IMG/VR virus record: IMGVR_UViG_3300045421_000582
Span: 1 to 29,260 of that record
Reading direction: 5' to 3' (one strand)
DNA: 29,260 nucleotides
Source of the DNA: a virus
Shown here: positions 6,716-13,711 of the stretch, piece after piece
How positions within the stretch are numbered: the first letter of the stretch is position 1
Layout: every line of letters starts with the position of its first letter
Position numbers and translations under genes: made by a program
Notes under the pieces: generated by a model
Told to the model about the DNA's origin: nothing
Database searches by the model: none
What the model saw: only the letters and a program-made list of their open reading frames with translations

Positions 6716-7303
6716 GTGAATATAACGTTTACGGGCCCGCATTGTTCAGGTAAAACTACTTTGCTAAAGAAAATGAAAGAAGAAGAGAGTATTAAATGGC
6801 TTGGAGATAGGTTTTTTTATATTGATGAAGTTACTCGGTTAGTTAAAAGAGAATTTAATGTTAGTATAAACGAAGAAGGTGCTAATGACATTACTCAACT
6901 GTTAATTATTAATAAAGAACTAGAAAATTTATTTAGAGCTGATATATTGTCATCATGTAAAGGTGCAGTTCATGATAGGTGTCTTATGGATGGGTTTTTA
7001 TATACAGATTATTTTCACGATAAAAAACTAGTTAGTGATAATGTATGGATGCAGTCTATGTGGTATTGGCTTAGATATCATACTAAATACGATATTATTT
7101 TATATCCTGACCCTACTGATGTAATACTGATTGATGACGGTGAAAGAAGTGTAGATCAGAATTTTAGAAATATAATGATAGAAAAGTTCGAACACTATAT
7201 AAAGCAATCGCAATGGAAAGATAGGGTATATAGACTAAAAGGAACAATTGAAGAAAGGATGAATCAAATTAAATTAATAATAAATGAACACACAACTCGA
7301 TAA
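6716..7303 (+). CDS. P-loop kinase of the AAA_28 / NadR-like type
   Basis: A 195-residue protein with a Walker A at residues 7-15 (GPHCSGKTT), a DEVTR segment at 37-41, and HDRCLMDGFLY (86-96), the DR-containing lid-proximal motif seen in small nucleotide and nucleoside kinases of the NadR/AAA_28 group. A YDIILYPDPT strand (115-124) and a GERSVDQNFR segment (137-146) complete the fold. The start is GTG at 6716; no Shine-Dalgarno is evident. Its end overlaps the start of queF by 20 bases. The substrate is unknown: a free nucleotide, nicotinamide riboside or a modified base are all possible. A second AAA_28-like kinase lies at 28457-29212. Confidence 0.7.
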   Translation: MNITFTGPHCSGKTTLLKKMKEEESIKWLGDRFFYIDEVTRLVKREFNVSINEEGANDITQLLIINKELENLFRADILSSCKGAVHDRCLMDGFLYTDYFHDKKLVSDNVWMQSMWYWLRYHTKYDIILYPDPTDVILIDDGERSVDQNFRNIMIEKFEHYIKQSQWKDRVYRLKGTIEERMNQIKLIINEHTTR

Positions 7304-8198
7304 TAGTAATATTTCAAAGCATTTAGGCAAGATTACTGGTTACAAATGTACATATGACCCGTCTTTATTAGTACCTGAACCAAGACAAAATAATAGAAAA
7401 CATTTAGGCATAAAGGACGACAATTTACCTTTTAAAGGATATGATATTTGGAATGCATATGAAGTATCTTGTTTAACAGCAGAAGGCATGCCAATAGCAG
7501 CAATAGCAAAAATTGTTTATCCCTGTAATAGTGAGTACATCGTAGAATCTAAATCGATCAAATTGTATCTTAACTCATTTAACATGGAAAAATTTAAAGG
7601 TAATATTATAAGTGTATTGAATCAATTACAAGATAAAATTAGTATAGATCTTTCTTTACTATTAAAAACAGATGTCCTTGTATATGTAAGATCTACTACA
7701 TCTATTGATGATGGTGCTTATTATCCTCCAGTATTTCCCAATAGTGAATATCCTAATTTAGAATTAGAAATTGATGTAACGATGATACAAGCATTATCTT
7801 ATAGTGAGAATCCTAATCTTTTAAATGCTATTGAAATACCAGAATCTAGGACCCAAAGATTTCATTCTGCTTTATTAAAAAGTAACTGCAGAGTAACATC
7901 TCAGCCAGATTGGGGCGATGTTTACATACATTACAAAGGTAGGTATGAAATTAATAAAGTTTCATTACTGCAATATATTATATCATTCCGAGATGAATGT
8001 CATTTTCATGAAGAGATTTGTGAGACAATTTATAAACGTTTTTATGATAAATTTAACCCTGAAGAGTTAGTTGTATCGTGTTTATATGTCCGGCGTGGCG
8101 GTATTGATATTAATCCAACTCGCGCAAGCAGTTATGATTTATTAGATAGAAACCTAGTTGATAAGTTTAAGTACTTTACGAAAACTGTCAGGCAGTAA
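7284..8198 (+). CDS. queF: NADPH-dependent 7-cyano-7-deazaguanine reductase (preQ0 to preQ1)
   Basis: A 304-residue long-form (bimodular, E. coli-type) QueF. DNLPFKGYDIWNAYEVSCL (46-64) matches the E. coli start region. The signature ESKSIKLYLNSFN is at 88-100. LLKSNCRVTSQPDWG (197-211) holds the catalytic Cys202 and Asp209, FHEEICE (241-247) supplies the substrate-binding Glu, and the C-terminus reads RRGGIDINP (270-278) and TVRQ. Long-form E. coli QueF has 282 residues. QueF performs the four-electron reduction of preQ0 to preQ1. Here it closes the operon that begins with dpdA, so preQ1 is the expected base or precursor for DNA modification. No folE, queD, queE or queC is present in the window. 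Confidence 0.95.
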   Translation: MNTQLDNSNISKHLGKITGYKCTYDPSLLVPEPRQNNRKHLGIKDDNLPFKGYDIWNAYEVSCLTAEGMPIAAIAKIVYPCNSEYIVESKSIKLYLNSFNMEKFKGNIISVLNQLQDKISIDLSLLLKTDVLVYVRSTTSIDDGAYYPPVFPNSEYPNLELEIDVTMIQALSYSENPNLLNAIEIPESRTQRFHSALLKSNCRVTSQPDWGDVYIHYKGRYEINKVSLLQYIISFRDECHFHEEICETIYKRFYDKFNPEELVVSCLYVRRGGIDINPTRASSYDLLDRNLVDKFKYFTKTVRQ

Positions 8199-8564
8199 TT
8201 AGCCTTCTAAATTTGTACGTCTTAATTTTTCAGGACTAACCGAATTAAAGCCAGCATCTGTAAGTGTCTGAGCATCGTTTGTTGCAATATTTAAAGTAAA
8301 TTCAAATGCTGTACCGTTAGTTAATAATATAGAAATAAGCTTATTATTATAACTATTATCAATAGAAAATCTTGTGGCAACGTTGTTTGCTGTAACAGTG
8401 ATTAACGTTGTTGAACCAGTAAGAGTATTTTCTTTATTAAATAAAATGGCACTAGCATTACTACCTAAACTTCTAATAATAACACCGTTAGATGTTAAAG
8501 AAAGATTTAATGAAACCGGGTCTGTTGCCTGCGGGTTTGCTACCATGCTATTAAAAATTGCCAT
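8199..8564 (-). CDS. Hypothetical protein, possible virion decoration
   Basis: A 121-residue Ser/Thr/Asn-rich protein without Cys and with alternating beta-type segments (SLNLSLTSNGVIIRS, STTLITVTANNVATRFSI, KLISILLTNGTAFEFTLNI). I recognise no family. It is transcribed alone: the capsid terminator lies upstream, and its own late-like octamer ends 5 nt before the ATG. Its stop directly abuts that of queF, converging with no gap. A late promoter, beta-rich composition and position next to the major capsid gene suggest a small structural or decoration protein, which is inference only. Confidence 0.6.
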   Translation of the reverse strand: MAIFNSMVANPQATDPVSLNLSLTSNGVIIRSLGSNASAILFNKENTLTGSTTLITVTANNVATRFSIDNSYNNKLISILLTNGTAFEFTLNIATNDAQTLTDAGFNSVSPEKLRRTNLEG

Positions 8565-8569
8565 GTAAA

Positions 8570-8577
8570 TATTTATT
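8570..8577 (-). promoter_or_regulatory. T4-late-like promoter abutting an ATG
   Basis: Minus-strand AATAAATA is followed by 5 nt (TTTAC) and the ATG at 8564. It lies between the capsid terminator and the gene it would serve. No Shine-Dalgarno is present. Confidence 0.65.
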
Positions 8578-8597
8578 CTAAAAGTTTATATTTTTAC

Positions 8598-8631
8598 AAA
8601 AAAAAAGAGAGACCGCAAGATCCCTCTTTTT
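8598..8631 (-). terminator. Intrinsic terminator downstream of the major capsid gene
   Basis: Reading the minus strand, AAAAAGAGGGA (8631-8621) pairs with TCTCTCTTTTT (8612-8602) around the loop TCTTGCGG, an 11-bp stem with one G-T pair, and the T-run continues to 8598. It sits about 60 nt after the capsid stop. It is the only clear rho-independent terminator I found in the window. Confidence 0.85.
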
Positions 8632-8690
8632 AAATTTCCTAGGACTTACTAGGTGAAAATACTTTCTTTTTGTCGATTCTAATCAGTTGA

Positions 8691-10199
8691 TTAGAAGTAC
8701 ACGGATTGTGTTCCAGGTGTAAATGCAGTGCCTAAACCACGTAAGATAATTACGTGATAGTACAAGTTAGCACCGAAGATGTTGTCTACAACGCCATAGC
8801 GAGTAAGCAACCCGACTCTCGGAGAGAAGTCGTTCGGGCCAATTGTGCGCTGCACCATTACCGGGATGTACGGGCAATAAATGATACCGGTGTCATAAAA
8901 CTCCGGACCCTTATAACCGAGAAGCGCGTATTCAACCGGCTGGGAGCGTGTGCCACCAGCGGCGCCAGCACCGATACCACCGAAGTTACCTCCGGGGTAG
9001 GCTTGGAATTGGGCTTCTGTTCTCGTATCACGGTAAACGTTGAAACGGCCACCAAGTGAACCAACCTTTGCTACACCAACGGGCTGTGTGTTAACATTTC
9101 CCTGTACCGGTGCCCACTGGAACTCGGGTAACATTTCGAGGATTGCACACACACGAGGTGTTGCAACGACGAAGTTAGCCGCGCCACGGCGGTTACGGAC
9201 AGCGATTCTGTTAGCCTCGATGATTAACCTCTGATAGAAATCGCGGTTGCGCTCTACGAGCCAACGACCATCCGCCGAAGCGGGTGACCATACCGAGAAC
9301 CCAGTGCCGAAACCGGCATTGAGTGCAGTCTGGATCATTCTGATTATCATTTCACGGTCGATTTCGGCCTGTAACTCATACGACATTGCGTTAGTGAGTT
9401 CCGTGTCGATATCAATACCGTTCATGTTCTTCAAGTCTTGCTCGAGTTCAACTGACCAGCGAGCAGCGAGCCTACGAGTTCCAGCTTCAACAGCTGTCTT
9501 TTCGAAGCTAACTACAATCTGGGGAATCTTAGAGGTTAACTCAAAGTTAGCGAGCAACTGAGCAACACCTTGGTCCTGAGGGACGAAGGGGAAGAAAGTT
9601 GAATCACCAACCAAAGCAGAAGAAGATGTACCAGTAAATCTCGTATCGAGGTACTGATAACCTAATTCAGCTCCATCAGAACCGCCGGCTGAAGCGCCCG
9701 GCCACACGGTAGTGCCTGAGGCTAATGAGCCGTCAAGACCTTTACCGTTAGTAGCACCGAGTGCATCACCGTCATATCTGTATCTGAGGGCAAAAGCTAA
9801 TCCAACAGGGCCGCTCATCGGCTGAACACCAACGATTTCGTTAGTGATCAATTCCGGGAACGTACGACGAATCATCGGAATAAGAATCTTAGGAAGGCGA
9901 GCATCACCCGGGGCATAGGAGTCACTGTTCGGGGGAAAAGCGCCACCGGTACCGCCAGCATTGACGGAACCGAAAACACTTGTCGTACCACCAGCAATGT
10001 TACCACTATTTGTACCGTAAGCTTCAAAGCACCACTTCTCTTGGTTTTCCAAAAGAATAGCGGTGTTTAAGCGGGTGTGATCATCTTCGATTGCGCGGAC
10101 ATTGTCGGAAGTGTAATCCAATACTGGGCTCCACTTTTCGAGCAATACCTTTGCGCGATTCTCATCGATGTACGCCTGTGAAGGACGAATTTGTGCCAT
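8691..10199 (-). CDS. 23: Major capsid protein, gp23-like
   Basis: A 502-residue T4-type HK97-fold capsid protein. Strong landmarks are LIPMIRRTFPELITNEIVGVQPMSGPVGLAFALRYRY in residues of the first third, and an N-terminal propeptide-like region of about 59 residues ending LLENQEKWCFE. A gp21-type cleavage after Glu59 is plausible because T4 prohead cleavage follows a hydrophobic-x-Glu pattern. Unlike its neighbours, the gene is visibly richer in G and C at third positions, which suggests selection for high expression. Its ATG has a strong Shine-Dalgarno (AAGGAGA, 10 nt upstream) and a late octamer 74 nt upstream, and it ends before an intrinsic terminator. It assembles on the gp22 core together with the gp20 portal. 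Confidence 0.96.
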   Translation of the reverse strand: MAQIRPSQAYIDENRAKVLLEKWSPVLDYTSDNVRAIEDDHTRLNTAILLENQEKWCFEAYGTNSGNIAGGTTSVFGSVNAGGTGGAFPPNSDSYAPGDARLPKILIPMIRRTFPELITNEIVGVQPMSGPVGLAFALRYRYDGDALGATNGKGLDGSLASGTTVWPGASAGGSDGAELGYQYLDTRFTGTSSSALVGDSTFFPFVPQDQGVAQLLANFELTSKIPQIVVSFEKTAVEAGTRRLAARWSVELEQDLKNMNGIDIDTELTNAMSYELQAEIDREMIIRMIQTALNAGFGTGFSVWSPASADGRWLVERNRDFYQRLIIEANRIAVRNRRGAANFVVATPRVCAILEMLPEFQWAPVQGNVNTQPVGVAKVGSLGGRFNVYRDTRTEAQFQAYPGGNFGGIGAGAAGGTRSQPVEYALLGYKGPEFYDTGIIYCPYIPVMVQRTIGPNDFSPRVGLLTRYGVVDNIFGANLYYHVIILRGLGTAFTPGTQSVYF

Positions 10200-10269
10200 A
10201 TATATTAAGTCTCCTTAATGTGTCGACCTTGGGATTCTATTCAGGCAAATGCCTCAGAAGCTCTAAAAA
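10200..10269 (-). promoter_or_regulatory. Capsid mRNA leader with strong Shine-Dalgarno
   Basis: This is the 70-nt gap between scaffold and capsid genes. AAGGAGA (10216-10210) lies 10 nt before the capsid ATG and is the best ribosome-binding site seen in the window. With the octamer at 10281-10274 a leader of about 68 nt is predicted. A small AGGC-ATTT-GCCT hairpin can form in its first half. Most other late-type starts here have neither leader nor Shine-Dalgarno. Confidence 0.7.
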
Positions 10270-11154
10270 TTAATATTTATTGAGCTCTTTAAGATAGAGA
10301 TCAAAAGCAGGGTCTCTTAGTTCATCATTACTAGACTTTGCTTTTTCTTCAATAACAGGGCGATCTACTTTTTGAGCTACGCTCTCTGTTACTGCCTCTT
10401 CCTTAAGATTTGCAAGCCGCTCTTCTTCAGTTTTTTCAAACAGCTTAAGTGTATAATCAAAATTTTCATTTATAAACTGCGGCGTCTTGCCAGAAAGCAT
10501 TTTCTTCATGTAAGCTTTTTTATCGCTATCTAATGAAGATAATTTCTTTTCTAAGACAAGCTGTGCTTCAGCTTTATTTAATGATTCACTTAATTTCTTA
10601 ACTTTTGAATCAGCGGCTTCAAGCTGTTTAACAGCTTCATCAAGTCTATTCTTTCCATCTATAACAGCTTCTTTAATGCTGTCTTTTGCAAGAGCATCAT
10701 TAACAGAAAGCATATTACGCATTTCGCTTAACATTTTAGTTGCTCTCTTATTGTTTACTGCATCTTGAATCTGAGCGGAAGGAATTTTCTCGTCCAGGTA
10801 AATTTCTAAATATTTGCTTACTTGTTCAACTAAATTATTTTTGAAACCTACCGCTTCCTCTTTAATTGTCTTTTCGTATTTTTCGACAATCGTTTGAAGT
10901 TTTTTAGCATGATTTTTATCTATTGCTTCGACAACTTGATTTAATTTAGTTGTATGGTCAGCATCGATAACATCAACAAGCTTTTCTAATTTTTTTGCGT
11001 AATCCTCATCCTGTTCATTGAGAGCTTTTTCAACATGAATTTTTACTTTATCATTAACTGTAGTATTGAAAGCCAATTCGATTTCTTTTAAGATATCTTC
11101 AGAAAGAATATCTTTGGTTGCTTCTTTAAGAATGTCTGTAACAGATTTGCTCAT
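10270..11154 (-). CDS. 22: Prohead core scaffold protein, gp22-like
   Basis: A 294-residue, highly charged and largely coiled-coil protein (Lys/Glu/Ala/Leu-rich, no Cys) placed directly before the capsid gene, as gp22 is in T4. Repeated motifs around residues 50-95 (DYAKKLEKLVDVID, DHTTKLNQVVEAID, NHAKKLQTIVEKYE) form a three-fold heptad-like repeat. The segment MKKMLSGKTPQFINENFDYTLKLFEK (about 216-241) matches a region conserved in T4-like scaffolds. It should form the inner core and be degraded by gp21 during maturation. Its ATG overlaps the stop of the upstream core gene (ATGA). Confidence 0.85.
   Translation of the reverse strand: MSKSVTDILKEATKDILSEDILKEIELAFNTTVNDKVKIHVEKALNEQDEDYAKKLEKLVDVIDADHTTKLNQVVEAIDKNHAKKLQTIVEKYEKTIKEEAVGFKNNLVEQVSKYLEIYLDEKIPSAQIQDAVNNKRATKMLSEMRNMLSVNDALAKDSIKEAVIDGKNRLDEAVKQLEAADSKVKKLSESLNKAEAQLVLEKKLSSLDSDKKAYMKKMLSGKTPQFINENFDYTLKLFEKTEEERLANLKEEAVTESVAQKVDRPVIEEKAKSSNDELRDPAFDLYLKELNKY
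10274..10281 (-). promoter_or_regulatory. T4-late-like promoter for the major capsid gene
   Basis: Minus-strand AATAAATA overlaps the last codons of the scaffold gene (Asn-Lys-Tyr-stop). It lies 74 nt before the capsid ATG, as in T4, where gene 23 has a late octamer, a leader and a Shine-Dalgarno. Confidence 0.6.
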
Positions 11155-11453
11155 TTAAATAATTTGTTCTTCAAGGCTGTTTGAATCTTAGTCTTTAACT
11201 TTGAATCTACAACCTCGCTTAAATATTTATTAGCCTCGGCATAATTTTTTTGAGAAAGTTGCTGTAAAAACCTTACAACGCTTATACTTTCATTATTCGT
11301 CTTTTTAGGCATTTTGCCGTTTCCGCCTCTAGCTTTATCAATAGCTTTACCTCTCGCCCTTTCATATTTTGACAATTTACCATCTTTATCCAGATCCGAC
11401 TTTTTTACGTCAATTTCATCCTGCGAAACTGTCTTTTTTTTAGCTTTGCTCAT
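11151..11453 (-). CDS. Small prohead core protein (gp67/68-like) with EF-hand-like segment
   Basis: A 100-residue basic protein between the gp21 and gp22 genes, the neighbourhood of gp67 and gp68 in T4. The N-terminal half carries KSDLDKDGKLSKYERARG (18-35), whose DxDxDGxLxxxE spacing is that of an EF-hand-like calcium loop. The C-terminal half (VVRFLQQLSQKNYAEANKYLSEVVDSKL) resembles short core proteins of T4-like phages. It is overlapped by gp22 through ATGA and has its own late-like octamer 6 nt before its ATG. A role in core assembly is inferred from position and composition. Confidence 0.6.
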   Translation of the reverse strand: MSKAKKKTVSQDEIDVKKSDLDKDGKLSKYERARGKAIDKARGGNGKMPKKTNNESISVVRFLQQLSQKNYAEANKYLSEVVDSKLKTKIQTALKNKLFK

Positions 11454-11459
11454 TTTTAT

Positions 11460-11467
11460 TATTTATT
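11460..11467 (-). promoter_or_regulatory. T4-late-like promoter abutting an ATG
   Basis: Minus-strand AATAAATA followed by 6 nt (ATAAAA) and the ATG at 11453. It lies in the short gap after the gp21 gene; no Shine-Dalgarno is present. Confidence 0.65.
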
Positions 11468-11474
11468 GCTATTG

Positions 11475-12146
11475 TTAATGATTTCCAAGAGATTTAAAGA
11501 AAGACATAATTTGTTCCTTTAAATAGTGGGCAACTTCTTTTTTGGGTAAATTTGAAACTGCTTGCTCAAACTTACCATAAAACTCTTCTAAGCTACCGTC
11601 AGCTTTTAAAACAAATTCTTTGCTTTCTAAAATACCATTAACAAAAGCTTTAGGACACGACGGATCAGCAACACAATCTATAGCAATTAATCTCATATCT
11701 TGAACAAGATTAATTCCATTTTTTTCCTCTACAAGCTTACCCAAGGCACGGCTAGACATACCAACTCTTGCACCATCATTAATAAGAGAACGAACTAATA
11801 ATCCCATTGGAGTAGAAAGTACTTGGGATTTTCCAAATACAAAATTGTCTTGCATTTTAAGTTCTGTAACCATATGACAAGCGCGTTCTAAATTTACTTC
11901 TGCAGATGTAGGGTGATTTAATTCACCCATGGCCCTTTTAGGTTCAACCATTTCCTTAACATAACGATTAACTTCCCGCGTCATGTCATCTTTACTATAT
12001 TTACGCAGATTTTTATTAATAGTTTCACACATCATGTAAGGCCCAGAAATATACAATTTAGATGGTTCTTTAGGGTTCTTTTCCTCAACAATATACTCAA
12101 ATTGCTCGTCCGGAGCTGGTGTTTCTACAAGTAGTCTAAAAGCCAT
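11475..12146 (-). CDS. 21: Prohead core maturation protease, gp21-like
   Basis: A 223-residue serine protease of the T4 gp21 type, the herpesvirus-assemblin-like fold. GELNHP (74-79) supplies the catalytic His78 and VGMSSRALG (128-136) the nucleophilic Ser131 or Ser132. GPYMMCETINKNLRKYS (35-51) and AIDCVADPSCPKAFV, near residues 155-170, are also family landmarks. It would cleave scaffold, core and capsid precursors after hydrophobic-x-Glu sites and then itself. It lies between the gp4 and core protein genes and has a late octamer 6 nt upstream. Confidence 0.92.
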   Translation of the reverse strand: MAFRLLVETPAPDEQFEYIVEEKNPKEPSKLYISGPYMMCETINKNLRKYSKDDMTREVNRYVKEMVEPKRAMGELNHPTSAEVNLERACHMVTELKMQDNFVFGKSQVLSTPMGLLVRSLINDGARVGMSSRALGKLVEEKNGINLVQDMRLIAIDCVADPSCPKAFVNGILESKEFVLKADGSLEEFYGKFEQAVSNLPKKEVAHYLKEQIMSFFKSLGNH

Positions 12147-12152
12147 ATAAAA

Positions 12153-12160
12153 TATTTATT
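12153..12160 (-). promoter_or_regulatory. T4-late-like promoter abutting an ATG
   Basis: Minus-strand AATAAATA followed by 6 nt (TTTTAT) and the ATG at 12146, in the 21-nt gap after the gp4-like gene. No Shine-Dalgarno is present. Confidence 0.65.
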
Positions 12161-12167
12161 CTTTATA

Positions 12168-12626
12168 CTATCTAATTCCTAATTCTTTCTCAGTAAGGAT
12201 TAAAAATTTATAACCCTTTTTTTCACACCATTTTTTAGCAGCCTCCCATTTAGCTGTATTTTGTACATACCTTGTAGCCTCATATATTTTTGTCGACATT
12301 TTTTTTCTATTTGAATTTTCTGGTTTGACTGTTTGCTTACTAGGCTTAATTTCAATAATATATTTTTTAATATTATCTTGTTCTTTTATAGCAATTATAC
12401 CGTCTGTATAATATCTATGTACTTTTTGATCGATTGGGCTTACATATGGAATGATTACAGACTCACTGGCCCATTCTAGAACATTAGGGTTGTCATCACA
12501 CCATCTAAAAAATTTAAGTTCCCAACCGGACCTATATACAGGCATTCCTTTGCCAAGATATTTTTGCGGGTTTTTTGGCTTAAATAAACCTTGTCTAAAA
12601 TTATCGTTTTTTTGAATAGGGCGCAT
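12168..12626 (-). CDS. 4: Head completion nuclease, gp4-like
   Basis: About 152 residues from the ATG at 12626, which follows the neck gene stop by one base; a longer in-frame ATG at 12659 would overlap that gene by 32 bases and is less likely, and T4 gp4 is about 150 residues. The protein has a TnsA/PD-(D/E)XK-like core: YRSGWELKFFRWCDDNPNVLEWASE gives the Glu of motif I, KVHRYYTDGII the Asp, and YIIEIKPSKQT the ExK pair. This pattern is typical of the T4 gp4 head-completion family, which acts on DNA ends or stabilises filled heads. In T4 this gene is far from the portal operon. Confidence 0.8.
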   Translation of the reverse strand: MRPIQKNDNFRQGLFKPKNPQKYLGKGMPVYRSGWELKFFRWCDDNPNVLEWASESVIIPYVSPIDQKVHRYYTDGIIAIKEQDNIKKYIIEIKPSKQTVKPENSNRKKMSTKIYEATRYVQNTAKWEAAKKWCEKKGYKFLILTEKELGIR

Positions 12627-12627
12627 T

Positions 12628-13707
12628 TTACCCAACAAAAAACGCAGGTGGTGCTGCATCGCCTAAACCTGGTGCACCTTCGTAAAGCTTTCGCTCTAAT
12701 TCCTCTTTTTCTTTAAGACCTTGACTTAGTAAATCATTAGAATTAATTTGCCCTCCTCCAAATAATGTAGTACCTGTGTATTTTCCACGAACGTTACCAA
12801 TAGCTATTTTTGATAAAGCTAGAGCATATTGATATACCCAAGGTTCTTTTATTAAGTCCCTTAAAGGTCTTTCAACATAGCAACCAACGACTCCATAAAA
12901 CCGAGAGCCTGATCCCGGCGTGCGTGGTGGAGGGTTCATGGTTAGATATTGTGTACGTTCATCAAAATTGACCGCTCTTTTTATTGCTAACATGTTTTCT
13001 CTAATATCTAACCATTGTTTCAAAACATACCAACTAATTAAATCAAAACCATAGTTGCCCATAGCGTAACTAAAATATGTTTGTTGCGCTAAAGTTTGCT
13101 CAATAGTAAATAGCGTGTTTATACCCGTAGATGTTCCTTCTTCAAAATCGTAAACGTCAATAACTTTTCTATAATCCATAATATCATAGTCAAAGCTGTT
13201 AACTATTTTTTCAGCATTTATATTTGATGAAGGTGTAAAAGCAGATAATAAAGAATTGTTAAAATTGATAACTGATAGAAAATTTGTTTGTGTTAAAATT
13301 TGATTTTTAAAAATACCATCCAAGTAAGTGGAAGAAAGAGAAGTTGATGATAAAAAAATAGCTGCAGGTAGAGAGATATTTGCTACATAAACTGGTTTAG
13401 AAGGATCATTAACCCGATTAAAATTGGGTGTAATACTAAATAACTCGTCAAGCTTTAATCCCTTTCCATCTTTATAAAGATCTGAATCAAATACTAAAGT
13501 TTCTTGTGTATAACCGGCAAATTTAGCAAACATTTCACAGGCAATAGCTATATTTTCATTTAATTGATCTTGATGTATCTCCAAATTTACCATAGGAGCG
13601 CCCATAGACCGGCTAATACGATTACCTAGACGGGAAAATGAATCAATCTTACTATTAAGATTTGTACTTTGAAAAGCTGAAATAGGTGTTACAGAGGAGC
13701 AATCCAT
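12628..13707 (-). CDS. 13: Neck protein, gp13-like
   Basis: A 359-residue protein that aligns with T4 gp13 (309 residues) at both ends. The N-terminal GNRISRSMGAPMVNLEIHQDQLNENIAIA corresponds to gp13 RRLGAPIINVELTPDQ. The C-terminal WVYQYALALSKIAIGNVRGKY, then FGGGQINSNDLL, LKEKEELERKLYE and a final FFVG correspond to the gp13 tail ending in a similar GILVG. gp13 joins the portal side of the head to the tail as part of the neck. The extra length lies in the central region. It starts 4 nt after the portal gene stop. Confidence 0.85.
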   Translation of the reverse strand: MDCSSVTPISAFQSTNLNSKIDSFSRLGNRISRSMGAPMVNLEIHQDQLNENIAIACEMFAKFAGYTQETLVFDSDLYKDGKGLKLDELFSITPNFNRVNDPSKPVYVANISLPAAIFLSSTSLSSTYLDGIFKNQILTQTNFLSVINFNNSLLSAFTPSSNINAEKIVNSFDYDIMDYRKVIDVYDFEEGTSTGINTLFTIEQTLAQQTYFSYAMGNYGFDLISWYVLKQWLDIRENMLAIKRAVNFDERTQYLTMNPPPRTPGSGSRFYGVVGCYVERPLRDLIKEPWVYQYALALSKIAIGNVRGKYTGTTLFGGGQINSNDLLSQGLKEKEELERKLYEGAPGLGDAAPPAFFVG

Positions 13708-13711
13708 TTAA

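Noticed and set aside
8754-9561. Three long plus-strand ORFs opposite the capsid gene
   Set aside because: They are antisense shadows of the GC-richer capsid reading frame, without plausible domains or start signals.
12627-12659. Longer start for the gp4-like gene
   Set aside because: The ATG at 12659 lies inside the neck gene; the ATG at 12626 follows the neck stop by one base and gives the normal gp4 length.
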